This document shows positions 44,847 through 53,585 of a stretch of 64,000 nt of DNA, piece after piece. Source of the stretch: Gellertiella hungarica (GTDB lineage: Bacteria > Pseudomonadota > Alphaproteobacteria > Rhizobiales > Rhizobiaceae); contig NZ_JACIEZ010000007.1 in NCBI RefSeq assembly GCF_014197145.1, positions 62,001-126,000 of the forward strand, read 5' to 3'. Position numbers and translations under genes: made by a program. Every line of letters begins with the position of its first letter. The first letter of the stretch is position 1. The notes beneath the pieces are model-generated. The model saw only the letters and a list, made by a program, of their open reading frames with translations. It did no database searches and was not told the origin of the DNA.

Positions 44847-46274
44847 TCAGCCCGCCGCACTGGCAAGCGCCGGCTCTGCGGTTTCATTGTTGTTATCGTT
44901 GGATACCGGCGCCTCGCGCGCCGCATCGACGGGAATCCGCACGGTGAAGCACGATCCCCTGCCCGGTTCGCTGGTGACGGTGATGCTGGCGCCCATCAGC
45001 GCGCAGAGTTTCTGGCTGATGGCGAGGCCAAGCCCGGTGCCGCCGTATTTCACCGAAGTCTGGGCGGAGGCCTGCGCATAGTTCTGGAAGAGCCGCGCGA
45101 TGTCCTCCCGGGCGATGCCGATGCCCGTATCCACCACCTGGATCTCCACCCATTCGCCCGAACCGATCGTCTTGCGCCGGACGATCAGCGAAACCGTGCC
45201 GTTGCGGGTGAATTTCGCCGCGTTGCTGAGCAGGTTCAGGATCACCTGACGCAGCTTGGTCTGGTCGCCGGTGACCTTGCCGAGACGGGCGGGGCTCTGC
45301 ACCACGAAGCTGTTGCCATTGGCCTTCACCAGCGGCTCGGCGGTGGCGATCACCTGGTTGCAGAAATCGTCCGCGTCGAAGCTCTCCTCGTTGATCTCGA
45401 TGGTGTTCGATTCGATCTTGGAGAGATCGAGCACGTCGTTGACCAGCGACAGCAGGTGCTTGCCCGCCGAGTTGATGCGCTTGAGGTCCTGCTCCTTCTG
45501 GCTGGAGGCGGTCTCGGGCTTCATCATTTCCATCATCAGCTCGCTGTAGCCGATCACCGCGTTGAGCGGAGTGCGCAGCTCATGGCTCATCTTGGCGAGA
45601 AAGATGGATTTCGCCTGGTTGGCGGTCTCGGCGTGCTTCTTGGCCTCCTGCAGCTTTTCCATCGCCACCCGGGCCAGCTCCGTCTCGCGCTCGATCTCGG
45701 AGCGCATGGACATCACGTTCGAATAATAGACGGCCATCCACGACATGTAGACGGTGGCCGAGATGATCGAGATCCAGCCGACGGGCGCAAGCTTGGAAAT
45801 GGCGACGAGCTCGGGAAAGCCGAAGGCGGTATAGGCGGCAATCAGCACCAGGAAATTGGCGGCAAAGAGGCCCACCACCGCCAGCGGCCGGTCCGAGAGA
45901 TAGAAGAAGCCGAGCAGCAGGGCGATGATCAGCCAGGGCAGGAAGGGTGAGCTCACGCCGCCGTAGAAGTAGGTGCCGAACAGCGAGGTGAAGGTGAGCA
46001 GCTGCACCGACATCAGGGCGCAGATCCTCAGATTGCGCAGATACTTGTAGGCGAAGGGCAGCGTCCAGAAGAGATAGACGCTGGCGATGATCGTCCAGCA
46101 GGCAAGGCCCGGATCGGGGTCCGTGCGGTAGAGATAGATGACGATGCCCTGGGCGATCAGCGGGCCGATCAGATGGGTGAACACGAAGTTGCGGGCGATG
46201 CTGAGCTCGGATCGCTCGAGAACCGTACCGTCCGGGATGAAGTAGTCGATGACTCGGAGTGCCCGGTTCAACAT
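44847..46274 (-). CDS. Membrane histidine kinase paired with the cyclic-di-GMP regulator
   Basis: This 475-residue kinase has six membrane spans in its first 200 residues and no large periplasmic domain, suggesting sensing within the membrane. A coiled linker leads to a HisKA domain with MSHELRTPLNAVIGYSE. The HATPase domain follows, with NLLSNAAKFT, DTGIGIAREDI and GTGLGLAISQ. It likely phosphorylates the REC-GGDEF-EAL protein 17 bases downstream. The ATG at 46274 follows AAGGCAGGG; an in-frame ATG at 46334 lacks a ribosome site. Confidence 0.93.
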   Translation of the reverse strand: MLNRALRVIDYFIPDGTVLERSELSIARNFVFTHLIGPLIAQGIVIYLYRTDPDPGLACWTIIASVYLFWTLPFAYKYLRNLRICALMSVQLLTFTSLFGTYFYGGVSSPFLPWLIIALLLGFFYLSDRPLAVVGLFAANFLVLIAAYTAFGFPELVAISKLAPVGWISIISATVYMSWMAVYYSNVMSMRSEIERETELARVAMEKLQEAKKHAETANQAKSIFLAKMSHELRTPLNAVIGYSELMMEMMKPETASSQKEQDLKRINSAGKHLLSLVNDVLDLSKIESNTIEINEESFDADDFCNQVIATAEPLVKANGNSFVVQSPARLGKVTGDQTKLRQVILNLLSNAAKFTRNGTVSLIVRRKTIGSGEWVEIQVVDTGIGIAREDIARLFQNYAQASAQTSVKYGGTGLGLAISQKLCALMGASITVTSEPGRGSCFTVRIPVDAAREAPVSNDNNNETAEPALASAAG

Positions 46275-46661
46275 TCTGCCCTGCCTTGCGCGAGAAAGAT
46301 CATGCACATGTTCCAAAATTAGGAGACAATGCATTGAGAAAGCGTAAAACGTATAATTGTTTTATAAGATCATCATTTGGGACGCAGCGGGCGGCGCCGT
46401 TGCCGGAATGACCGGAAAAACGGGTTTTACGGGGGTTCTGGCGGGGTTTTCTGCCGGAAGAGCGGCGTGCGGCGGATGCAGCCCTGCGGGCCGCTTCCCG
46501 GCATGCGGGTACCCGGTATCGCGCGATGGCGGAGGCGGCAGGGCCGCCGGGCAGGCGGTCGGCAGCAGAACGGCAAGCGTCGGGAAGTGCCGGCCGGGCG
46601 TCTCCGATGGGCGCGCGGACGCGATGCGTGCGGGGAACCCCGTCCCTTCGCGGACAAGGAG
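46275..46661. other. Gene-free region upstream of the kinase gene
   Basis: The part next to the kinase start (46310-46380) is AT-rich and includes TATAATTGTTTTATAA-like sequence, consistent with a minus-strand promoter. The rest (46385-46660) is GC-rich, with only overlapping open frames lacking ribosome sites, and no recognised element. Confidence 0.4.
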
Positions 46662-46687
46662 CGTGGCGCGGTCTCAGCCGCGCCACG
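46662..46687 (-). terminator. Stem-loop after the binding-protein gene
   Basis: A perfect ten-base-pair stem (46662-46671 with 46678-46687) and a six-base loop lie ten bases after the minus-strand stop codon. There is no U-tract. Confidence 0.55.
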
Positions 46688-46697
46688 TCAGGTATCG

Positions 46698-47816
46698 TTA
46701 CTGCTGGATCGGGGCGTAGGCGCCGTTGCTCCAGCGGTTGATGTCATACTTGGCGTTCTTCAGGTCGCCCTTCTCGTCGAAGGCGACATCGCCCACGACG
46801 GTCGAGACGGCTTCGCCGTTCTTCAGCACTTCGGCCACCTTGGCCGGGTCGTCCGTGCCGGCCTTCTCGATGCCCTGCGCGAAGGCCTGGATGACGGCGT
46901 AGGAGAAGAGGGTGAAGCCTTCCGGCTTGAAGCCGCCGGCCTTGATCTTCTCAACGGCTTCCTTGGCTTCCGGCTTGGACTGCGGATCGGACGGGAAGGC
47001 GAAGAGCGTGCCTTCGCCAGCCGGGCCGGCCACCTGCCAGAATTCCGGCGAGGCAATGCTGTCCGGCATGATCAGCTGGAACTTGTAGCCGGTATCGGCC
47101 GACTGGCGCAGGATGAGGCCGGCTTCCGGGTGGTAGCCGCCGAAATAGATCACGTCGACCTTGGCTTCCTTCAGCTTGGAGACGAGGGCGGAAAAGTCCT
47201 TCTCGCCGGCATTGATGCCCTCATACATCACTTCGTTGAGGCCGGCGCCATTCATGGAGGCCTTCACCGCATCGGCGACGCCCTGGCCATAGGCCGTCTT
47301 GTCATGAAGGATGGCGACATTCTTGCCGGCATACTGCTTGGCCATCCACGGGCCGATGAAGGCGCCCTGGGCGTCGTCACGGGTGTAGAGACGCATGATG
47401 GTCGGCCAGCCCTTTTCGGCGGCGGCATCGGTCAGCACGGGGTTGGAGGAAGCCGGGCTCATCATCAGCACGCCGTTTTCCGCATAGACCTCGGAGGCCG
47501 GGATGCTCGAACCGGAGCAGGCATGGCCATCGACGAACTTGATGCTGGCGGCCGAAATGCGGTTCGCGACGGAAACCGCCTGCTTCGGATCGCACTGGTC
47601 GTCCTCGAACTGAAGCTTGATCTGGCGACCGAGCACGCCGCCCTTGGCATTGATGGCATCCGCTGCGGCCTGCGCACCCTGGCGGAACTGGTCGCCGATG
47701 GCAGCCAGCGGGCCGGTCAGCGGGCCTGCCACCGCGATGGTGACGTCATCGGCCCAGGCGGCCGTTCCGCACATCAGCGCGCCGATGAATGCTGCGAGAT
47801 GCTTGCGCTTGATCAT
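46698..47816 (-). CDS. Branched-chain amino acid ABC transporter substrate-binding protein (orphan)
   Basis: This 372-residue type I periplasmic binding protein has a Sec signal peptide (residues 1-22, cleavage near AWA). The mature start DDVTIAVAGPLTGPLAAIGDQFRQGA is the classic LivJ/LivK pattern, and the GHACSGSSIPASEVY stretch is conserved in that family. No permease or ATPase genes are adjacent, so it must share a transporter encoded elsewhere. AGGAG eight bases upstream supports the ATG. Of the three binding proteins here it looks closest to true Leu/Ile/Val-binding proteins. Confidence 0.93.
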   Translation of the reverse strand: MIKRKHLAAFIGALMCGTAAWADDVTIAVAGPLTGPLAAIGDQFRQGAQAAADAINAKGGVLGRQIKLQFEDDQCDPKQAVSVANRISAASIKFVDGHACSGSSIPASEVYAENGVLMMSPASSNPVLTDAAAEKGWPTIMRLYTRDDAQGAFIGPWMAKQYAGKNVAILHDKTAYGQGVADAVKASMNGAGLNEVMYEGINAGEKDFSALVSKLKEAKVDVIYFGGYHPEAGLILRQSADTGYKFQLIMPDSIASPEFWQVAGPAGEGTLFAFPSDPQSKPEAKEAVEKIKAGGFKPEGFTLFSYAVIQAFAQGIEKAGTDDPAKVAEVLKNGEAVSTVVGDVAFDEKGDLKNAKYDINRWSNGAYAPIQQ

Positions 47817-48122
47817 GTCTTCTCTCCTGTTCAACGCCTTTTTCAGGCGATCTGATTGCCGGCCTAGGATTAGGTCCTCTGCCGGCCCGGCACAACTGCC
47901 GATAATTTACGGGTATGGCTTTATCAGCCTCTTCTCACGGTGCTTTTTGTCGCACTGGGCACTTGTGCACGGCAAAGCGAGGCGGTGCATTGATCGTGCT
48001 CAATCGAAACGGACCTCGTTATCGAGCGAATGGATCGGTGGCGGCCCGTTTTGCGCAATTTCCTGTCGTCGGCCCTTCGGCATGCGATCGGGCCGGTTCG
48101 CCACTCCCGGTTGCGCGCGCGA
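47817..48122. promoter_or_regulatory. Presumed promoter region of the orphan binding-protein gene
   Basis: This 306-base gap contains GCACTTGTGC (a ten-base palindrome near 47960) and moderately AT-rich DNA around 47900-47960. No gene and no confident -35/-10 pair are visible. Confidence 0.3.
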
Positions 48123-48434
48123 TCAGCCGGGGCCGAGAAAGCTCATCCCGAAGAAGGCCGCGGCGGCAACCAGGCAGAGGCCCGCGAGCACGACCGGCGC
48201 CCGTCCGCCCCGCCATCCATGGCCGAGGACCGCCACCAGGAAGGCGGCAATCATCAGGTAACCGAGCCCGGCGAAGAGGGCCGCAGAACCGGTCACCAGG
48301 CTGGGCGGGCTCATGCGCGGCGCCAGCCACGACTGGCCGGAGACGATCGCATGGACGCCCCGCGCGCCGAAGGCGGCGGCCACCAGGCCGATGACGAATG
48401 CTTCCGCCTTTTTCAACGCGGTCTCCCGTCCCAT
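48123..48434 (-). CDS. Small membrane protein of unknown function
   Basis: This 103-residue protein has three hydrophobic segments (about residues 12-32, 46-70 and 80-101). A conserved-looking VIGLVAAAFGARGVHAIVSG start is the most distinctive part. No family recognised. Its start overlaps the end of the secreted-protein gene by 22 bases, so the two are translated from one mRNA. A function linked to the secreted or membrane partners is inferred from coupling only. Confidence 0.7.
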   Translation of the reverse strand: MGRETALKKAEAFVIGLVAAAFGARGVHAIVSGQSWLAPRMSPPSLVTGSAALFAGLGYLMIAAFLVAVLGHGWRGGRAPVVLAGLCLVAAAAFFGMSFLGPG

Positions 48435-49621
48435 TCGGAACCGCCGGCAATCACCACGATCCGTCCGGGCTCGCCGAACTTCGCATAGGCGTCGCCCTCG
48501 CCCCAGGCGCCTCCGGACAGCACCAGCATGTCCTCCTTCCGGCTCCAGCGGCCGGTGGACTCCCGCTCCATCAGCGTATCGGCGAGGCGGTAGGTGCCAT
48601 CCGCCGCCAGCGACAGGCTGCCCGTCTCGTCCGCGGTGCCGGGCGTGAGCAGCGTCCATTCGCCCACGAGCGAGGAGGGGTCCTTTTCGGCAAGCAGATA
48701 TTCGGCCAGCGCGCCGCTTTCGACGGGTCTCAGGAGATTGTAGTCCAGTCCGCCATAGGGATATTTGCGCGCCTGCACGCGGCCTTCCTCGTCCAGAAAC
48801 ACGATCCAGTCGTCATGGTCGTTGGCGGGGTGCTTGAGAAGCAGGCTGCCGGGAAAACGGTCGTCGGGATTGGCGCTCCAGCGCCCGCTCCATCGTCCGG
48901 TGAGCCAGGAGATGCGGTAGGTCCCGGCCGGATCGATCTGCAGCACACCCGCGCCCTTCGCGCCGATGCCGTGCTCCATCGTCCAGGTGGTGGTCTCGAT
49001 CTGGCGGATGTAGTCGCGCTCGACCTCCTTGCTCCAGATGCCGGAGCCGCCCGGAATGTCGATGATCCAGTTGCCGGGGAAGGGGTAGGCCGGCGTGCCG
49101 GGGACGGAGGCCGGATTGGCCGCAGCCTGCCGGGCGAAGGGCGCGAGCGGCGATCCTTCGGCGATGGCCGGTGCGGGTTCGTTGGCCGCTCCGCTGATGG
49201 CCGTCGGCTCCGGATCGGCCTGCGGAACCGGATCGGGGGCCGGTGCCGCACCGTTGCGCGAAAGGCGGAGTGCGCCGCAGGCGGGGTTGTCGATCCGCCC
49301 CCGCAGGACATCGCCGTCAAGGACCGCCGTCAGCCCGACCGCCACGTAACCGTCGGGCTGGTGCAGCCACTGGCCGGGCACGAGCGTCAGGCGGCTTTCG
49401 GCGGCGTCGAAGCGGCCGCTCATGGTGAAGGCGCCCGCGGCATCGCCCTGGTTGGTGAAGCTGAAGATCGCGGTCACCGGATCGGTCATGTCGCTGACCG
49501 ATAGCGACAGCGACATGGAGGTCCCGCCGCAGTCGTAGGTGCCGTTGAAGGTGCCGTTGACCGGTCCCGCAAGCGCGGGTCCCGATGCCAGCAGGGCGAG
49601 AAGTGCAATCCGGTATTTCAT
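48413..49621 (-). CDS. Secreted protein with beta-rich repeats, unknown function
   Basis: This 402-residue protein has a Sec signal peptide (residues 1-18, ALA cleavage). An N-terminal domain starts GTYDCGGTSMSLSL and ends DNPACGALRLSR, where the two cysteines may pair. A proline/alanine-rich linker (about 130-180) follows. Two similar beta segments come next, each with a GTYR strand followed by GRWS (near 240-255 and 362-375). It has a lipocalin-like look but no family is certain. AAGAAGG eight bases upstream supports the start. It lies between two membrane-protein genes. Confidence 0.75.
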   Translation of the reverse strand: MKYRIALLALLASGPALAGPVNGTFNGTYDCGGTSMSLSLSVSDMTDPVTAIFSFTNQGDAAGAFTMSGRFDAAESRLTLVPGQWLHQPDGYVAVGLTAVLDGDVLRGRIDNPACGALRLSRNGAAPAPDPVPQADPEPTAISGAANEPAPAIAEGSPLAPFARQAAANPASVPGTPAYPFPGNWIIDIPGGSGIWSKEVERDYIRQIETTTWTMEHGIGAKGAGVLQIDPAGTYRISWLTGRWSGRWSANPDDRFPGSLLLKHPANDHDDWIVFLDEEGRVQARKYPYGGLDYNLLRPVESGALAEYLLAEKDPSSLVGEWTLLTPGTADETGSLSLAADGTYRLADTLMERESTGRWSRKEDMLVLSGGAWGEGDAYAKFGEPGRIVVIAGGSEWDGRPR

Positions 49622-49649
49622 CAGTCGGCCTTCTTGTGGAAGAGGTGCA

Positions 49650-50357
49650 TCAGGGGGCCAGGAAGAGGCGGAGGAGCGCAAGGACCAGGAGCACCAGACC
49701 TGCCCCCGCCGCGATCCGTCCGGCGCGGGAGAGCGCACCCGCCACATCCGCCGGCGGGAGGCCTGCCTCGGTGGAGCTCCAGCCGGGTTCGCTGCCCCGG
49801 GCCGCCGGATAGACGGCCACCGGCTTGTCCGCGAGCGTGGAAAGCCGGGCCGCAAGCCGGTCGATGGCGGGTGCCTTTCCGTCCGGCCCCGCGGGCAGGC
49901 TGTGCAGCACCAGTCTTTCGCCGCCCCGTGTCCCGATCGACAGGCAGTCGCGCACGACCGGAACGAAGAGCTGCGTTCTCACCTCGTTGCGGCGGGCAAT
50001 TTCCGCGATATCGGACAGCGGCACCGCATGGCGTGCCATGGCCGGCAGGCCGATCAGGCCATCCCAGGCGGTCGGCAACACCAGCATGAGCGCTCCGTCC
50101 TGCAGGACGATCCGGTGCCGCGCCGCAATCACCGCCAGTCTCAGAAGGGCCGCCGCAAGCGCCAGCACCATGAGGCCGAGGCCAAGGAGAAGGAGAACCG
50201 GCACAAGAAGCGTGGCATCCTCCCTCATCTCCGCCACAAGCAGAACGGCAGAAACCCCAAGCAGAAGGCCGAGCCCGGCGAGAAGACAGGAGAAGAGGCC
50301 GAGCAGCAGCCAGCGAATGACGGAGGGCGCCACCAGCTTTTCCGGAAAATCTGCCAT
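49650..50357 (-). CDS. Membrane protein of unknown function
   Basis: This 235-residue protein has two membrane spans near residues 15-40 and 48-75. A central cytoplasmic or periplasmic region (about 85-165, RHRIVLQDGALMLVLP and VPLSDIAEIARRNEV) reads like a PH-like beta fold, and a final span lies at 212-232. No family recognised with confidence. It is first of three minus-strand genes, 28 bases before the secreted-protein gene. The ribosome site is weak. Confidence 0.7.
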   Translation of the reverse strand: MADFPEKLVAPSVIRWLLLGLFSCLLAGLGLLLGVSAVLLVAEMREDATLLVPVLLLLGLGLMVLALAAALLRLAVIAARHRIVLQDGALMLVLPTAWDGLIGLPAMARHAVPLSDIAEIARRNEVRTQLFVPVVRDCLSIGTRGGERLVLHSLPAGPDGKAPAIDRLAARLSTLADKPVAVYPAARGSEPGWSSTEAGLPPADVAGALSRAGRIAAGAGLVLLVLALLRLFLAP

Positions 50358-50473
50358 TTGATGATCTTCAATCTTGCAGGAAGTGTTTGACGAGATTTGA
50401 TATATCAGCGTCGGCCAACCGGAAAGAACCATAACTGGACCTTTGGAGCAGTACCGCGGCGCGTCACAGTTTA

Positions 50474-50537
50474 CGGCGGTCAACCGCCGGCACGGTCATT
50501 CATCACGGCCGTGAATCGGTCGGGTCCGACCGATTCA
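50474..50537. repeat. Cluster of three strong palindromes
   Basis: Three palindromes follow one another: CGGCGGT-CA-ACCGCCG (50474-50489), TCACGGCCGTGA (50503-50514), and one with perfect 12-base arms separated by two bases (50512-50537, arms beginning TGAATCGG and ending CCGATTCA). A TGATATATCA palindrome also lies at 50398. The density suggests a palindromic extragenic repeat element or compound operator between the divergent genes at 50357 and 50584. Confidence 0.55.
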
Positions 50538-50583
50538 AAACTCTCGTTGGACGGGAGGGACCATTCCCGCGAGACTCCCCCCC

Positions 50584-50868
50584 ATGACCGACCTCCGCTT
50601 CCAGCTCTATGTCGAGCGCACCGATCCTCGCCGCAACATGGCGCGCTTTTACGCGCTCAGCATCGAGCCCTCGCTCTTCGGTGTCAGCCTCGTGCGGCGC
50701 TGGGGGCGCATCGGCACCTGCGGCCGGGCGCGGATCGAAACCATGGAGAGCGAGGGCGCGGCACTGGACCGCTTCCTCGCCCTGCTGGCGACGAAGCGGA
50801 AGCGGGGCTATCGTCCGCCCGTCCGGCCGGGTGCGGCGGGTTTGCCTGCCCTGCCTCCCACAAAATGA
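50584..50868 (+). CDS. WGR-domain protein
   Basis: This 94-residue protein is nearly all one WGR domain, with the defining RRWGRIGTCGR motif at about residues 38-48. WGR domains bind nucleic acid ends in PARP enzymes, and occur alone in rhizobia and other bacteria with unknown roles. A short basic, proline-rich tail follows. No clear Shine-Dalgarno sequence precedes the ATG, and the start is chosen because the domain begins immediately. It lies downstream of a cluster of palindromes. Confidence 0.85.
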   Translation: MTDLRFQLYVERTDPRRNMARFYALSIEPSLFGVSLVRRWGRIGTCGRARIETMESEGAALDRFLALLATKRKRGYRPPVRPGAAGLPALPPTK

Positions 50869-50980
50869 CGGGCCTCCTGCCGGCATTTTCCCTTGCGGTT
50901 TTTCATTAATTCAAATTGATTGAGTCTGTCGCCGGCGCGCTGCTGCCGGCGCTGAGAACGACCCCGGAGGACCGACGACC

Positions 50981-52990
50981 ATGCCCGCCCGCCCTGCCTT
51001 TCTGTTCGAAACCGAATGGGTGCCTGCCGCCGACGGCACCGAAAGCGCCTATATCCTGCGGATGACCAACCGGTCGGGCCGGAGCCTCGCCGGCTTCAGC
51101 CTGACGGTGAGCGGCCCCGGCCGGGTCGATCCCTCGGGCGAGGTCGAAGGTGCGCGCATCGAGATCCGGCTTTCCAACCACACCCGCTTCGTGCCGCCGG
51201 AAGGCATGGTGCTGGCGGATGGCGACACCTGGTCGATCACGGTGCGCAAGCTCAGCTGGCAGTTCCGCCACTGGAACGACGGCGCGCGCGGCGCCTATCT
51301 CACGCTCGCGGACGGTTCCACGGTGGCGCTGTCCGTCCGGCCGACGGCTTCGCGCAGTTCCAATGCGCCCTTCAGGCGCGGCGCGGAGCTCTGGCCGGTG
51401 CCCGCCGTGCCGCCGGTGCCGGTGTCGGTCATCCCCTGGCCGGAAGAGGTTGCGGTGGGCGGGCGGAGACCCCTGCCCGCCGGCCTGACGCCGAAGGCCG
51501 CCGATGCGGAAGGCGAGGCTGCCATCGGCGCCTTTTCCGGGCTGGTCGAGGCGCTCTTCCCGGCCGACGGCCTGGTGCGCAGCGAAGCCGAGGGCGGGCT
51601 TCCGGTTCTCCTGCATCGGGCAGACGGCATGGGCGCGGAAGCCTACCGGATCGATTTTGCCGCCGACGCCGTCTCCGTCCGTGCCTCCACGCGGACAGGT
51701 CTGCTCTACGGCCTCGTGACGCTCGGCCAGATCTGGCGCGGCGCGCGGCTCCATCCCGCCTCCTACGCCTTTCCCGCGACCGGCCACATCGAGGACCGGC
51801 CGGAGATGGGCTGGCGCGGCATGCATCTCGACGTCGCCCGCCAGTTCTATGCCACGGCCGAGATCCGCCGCCTGCTTGCCATTCTCGCCTGGAACAAGCT
51901 CAACCGCTTCCACTGGCACCTCACCGACGACGAGGCCTGGCGTATCGAGATCGAGGCCTATCCGGCGCTGACGGAGATCGGCGCCTGGCGCGGAGAGGGC
52001 CTGCCGATCCCCGCCCTCCTCGGAACGGGAGCGGAGCGGAGCGGCGGCTACTATACGAAGGCGGCTGTCCGCGAGATCGTCGCGCTTGCGGGCGAGCTGG
52101 GGATCGAGGTGGTGCCGGAGATCGATCTGCCGGGCCATTCCTTCGCCCTGCTCGCCGCGCTGCCCGAGCTTCGGGATCCGGCGGAACAGGGGGAATATCA
52201 GTCGGTTCAGGGCTTTCCCAACAACTGCATCAATCCCGCGCGGGAAAAGACCTATGAGGTGCTGGAGACGATCTTCGACGAACTGGTGGAGCTCTTCCCC
52301 TTCCGCACCATCCATGTGGGTGCGGACGAGGTGCCGCTCGGCGCCTGGTCGGGCTCGCCGGAAGCCTTGGCGCTTCTCGAGCGGCTTGCCGGGCGCGAGG
52401 CCGCCCAAAGCCATGCCCGCCGTCTCAACGTGCTCACCAATACCCATGGCGCGGACGACATCGAAGGCTCGGGCGCGGCGGTGCTGCAGGCGGTCTTCCT
52501 CGAGCGGGTGCAGAAGATGCTCGCCGCGCGCGGCTGCATCACCGGCGGCTGGGAAGAGGCGGCCCATGGCAATGTCATCGACCGAGAGAAGAGCTACCTC
52601 TGCGGCTGGCGCAGCGTCGAAGTCTGCGCCGCGCTTGCCCGGCAGGGTTACGAGATGGTCGTCTGCCCCGGCCAGGTCTATTACCTCGACATGGCCAACA
52701 GCCCCGACTGGGCCGAACCCGGCGCGAGCTGGGCCGGCTGGGCCGATTGCGACAAGCTCTATCATTTCGATCCCGTCGAAGGCTGGAGCGAGGCCGAACG
52801 GCGCAAGCTCCGCGGCATCCAGGCCTGCCTCTGGTCGGAATCGGCGCTCGACCGCGCCATCGTCGACCGGCTGGTCTTCCCCCGGCTTTCGGCGCTGGCG
52901 GAAAGCGCCTGGACGCGCCCCGGCGCAAAATCCTTCGAGCGCTTCAAGGCGATCGCGGCGCTGATGCCGGTCCTCTACGGCTATCCCTGA
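50981..52990 (+). CDS. Beta-N-acetylhexosaminidase, glycoside hydrolase family 20
   Basis: This 669-residue enzyme has an N-terminal beta-rich domain (1-130), a GH20b-type domain (about 140-260) and the catalytic barrel (about 270-630). The barrel contains FHWHLTDDEAWRIEI, the catalytic pair D449-E450 in HVGADEVPLG, and GGWEEA. It removes terminal N-acetylglucosamine or N-acetylgalactosamine residues from chito-oligosaccharides or glycans. No signal peptide is visible, so it may act in the cytoplasm on imported sugars. GGAGG lies nine bases upstream. Its 3' end overlaps the convergent alkyltransferase gene by ten bases. Confidence 0.94.
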   Translation: MPARPAFLFETEWVPAADGTESAYILRMTNRSGRSLAGFSLTVSGPGRVDPSGEVEGARIEIRLSNHTRFVPPEGMVLADGDTWSITVRKLSWQFRHWNDGARGAYLTLADGSTVALSVRPTASRSSNAPFRRGAELWPVPAVPPVPVSVIPWPEEVAVGGRRPLPAGLTPKAADAEGEAAIGAFSGLVEALFPADGLVRSEAEGGLPVLLHRADGMGAEAYRIDFAADAVSVRASTRTGLLYGLVTLGQIWRGARLHPASYAFPATGHIEDRPEMGWRGMHLDVARQFYATAEIRRLLAILAWNKLNRFHWHLTDDEAWRIEIEAYPALTEIGAWRGEGLPIPALLGTGAERSGGYYTKAAVREIVALAGELGIEVVPEIDLPGHSFALLAALPELRDPAEQGEYQSVQGFPNNCINPAREKTYEVLETIFDELVELFPFRTIHVGADEVPLGAWSGSPEALALLERLAGREAAQSHARRLNVLTNTHGADDIEGSGAAVLQAVFLERVQKMLAARGCITGGWEEAAHGNVIDREKSYLCGWRSVEVCAALARQGYEMVVCPGQVYYLDMANSPDWAEPGASWAGWADCDKLYHFDPVEGWSEAERRKLRGIQACLWSESALDRAIVDRLVFPRLSALAESAWTRPGAKSFERFKAIAALMPVLYGYP

Positions 52991-53514
52991 TCGAAGAGGC
53001 CGGGCAGGAGCAGGTTCTCCTCCAGCCCGGCCACGCCCTCCAGCCGGAGAAGCCGGAACTTGGTCGCCACGCCGCCCGGCGCGGAAAAGCCGCCCGCCTG
53101 CCCCCCGCTTGCCATCACCCGGTGGCAGGGAACGACGAGCGGCCAGGGGTTCCTGGCCATCGCCGCGCCGACGGTGCGCGCTTCGCCGGGAAGGCCGGCA
53201 AGCGCCGCAAGCCGGCCATAGGTCACCGTGCGGCCGCGCGGCACGGACCGCAGCGCGCCATAGATCGCCCGCTCCTTGTCGCCGAGGTGCCGGTCGTCGA
53301 GCGGGAGTTCGCCGAAATCGACCGCCTCGCCCCGGAAATAGGCCATCACCATCTCCGCCCAGCGGGCGACCGGTCCTTCGGGGACGGGGAGGTCCACGGG
53401 CGCGCCGCCTCTTGCGGGATCGGGAAGGCCGGTGCGGACAAGGCCGGCCTCGCTCCAGGCCATGCGGAAGGGGCCCCAGTCGGTCTCGATCTCGAACACC
53501 TGCGTCCCGGTCAT
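52981..53514 (-). CDS. ogt: Methylated-DNA-protein cysteine methyltransferase
   Basis: This 177-residue protein has the C-terminal alkyltransferase domain with the acceptor cysteine C130 in VVPCHRVM, preceded by AMARNPWPL. The N-terminal Ogt-like ribonuclease-H-fold half (1-85) comes first. It repairs O6-alkylguanine by transferring the alkyl group to its own cysteine. The helix-turn-helix segment TYGRLAALAG is typical. It converges on the GH20 gene with a ten-base overlap of stop regions. It stands alone on the minus strand. Confidence 0.94.
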   Translation of the reverse strand: MTGTQVFEIETDWGPFRMAWSEAGLVRTGLPDPARGGAPVDLPVPEGPVARWAEMVMAYFRGEAVDFGELPLDDRHLGDKERAIYGALRSVPRGRTVTYGRLAALAGLPGEARTVGAAMARNPWPLVVPCHRVMASGGQAGGFSAPGGVATKFRLLRLEGVAGLEENLLLPGLFDQG

Positions 53515-53585
53515 GCTGGCTGTCTCCCCTCGTCCTCTCGGGCTGTCATCATAGGCGCGCCGGCGAACCGGCCAAACCCGGAAAA

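Noticed and set aside
46357-47855. Open frames in the plus direction across 46357-47855
   Set aside because: They are antisense to the binding-protein gene or lie in the GC-rich intergenic stretch without ribosome sites.
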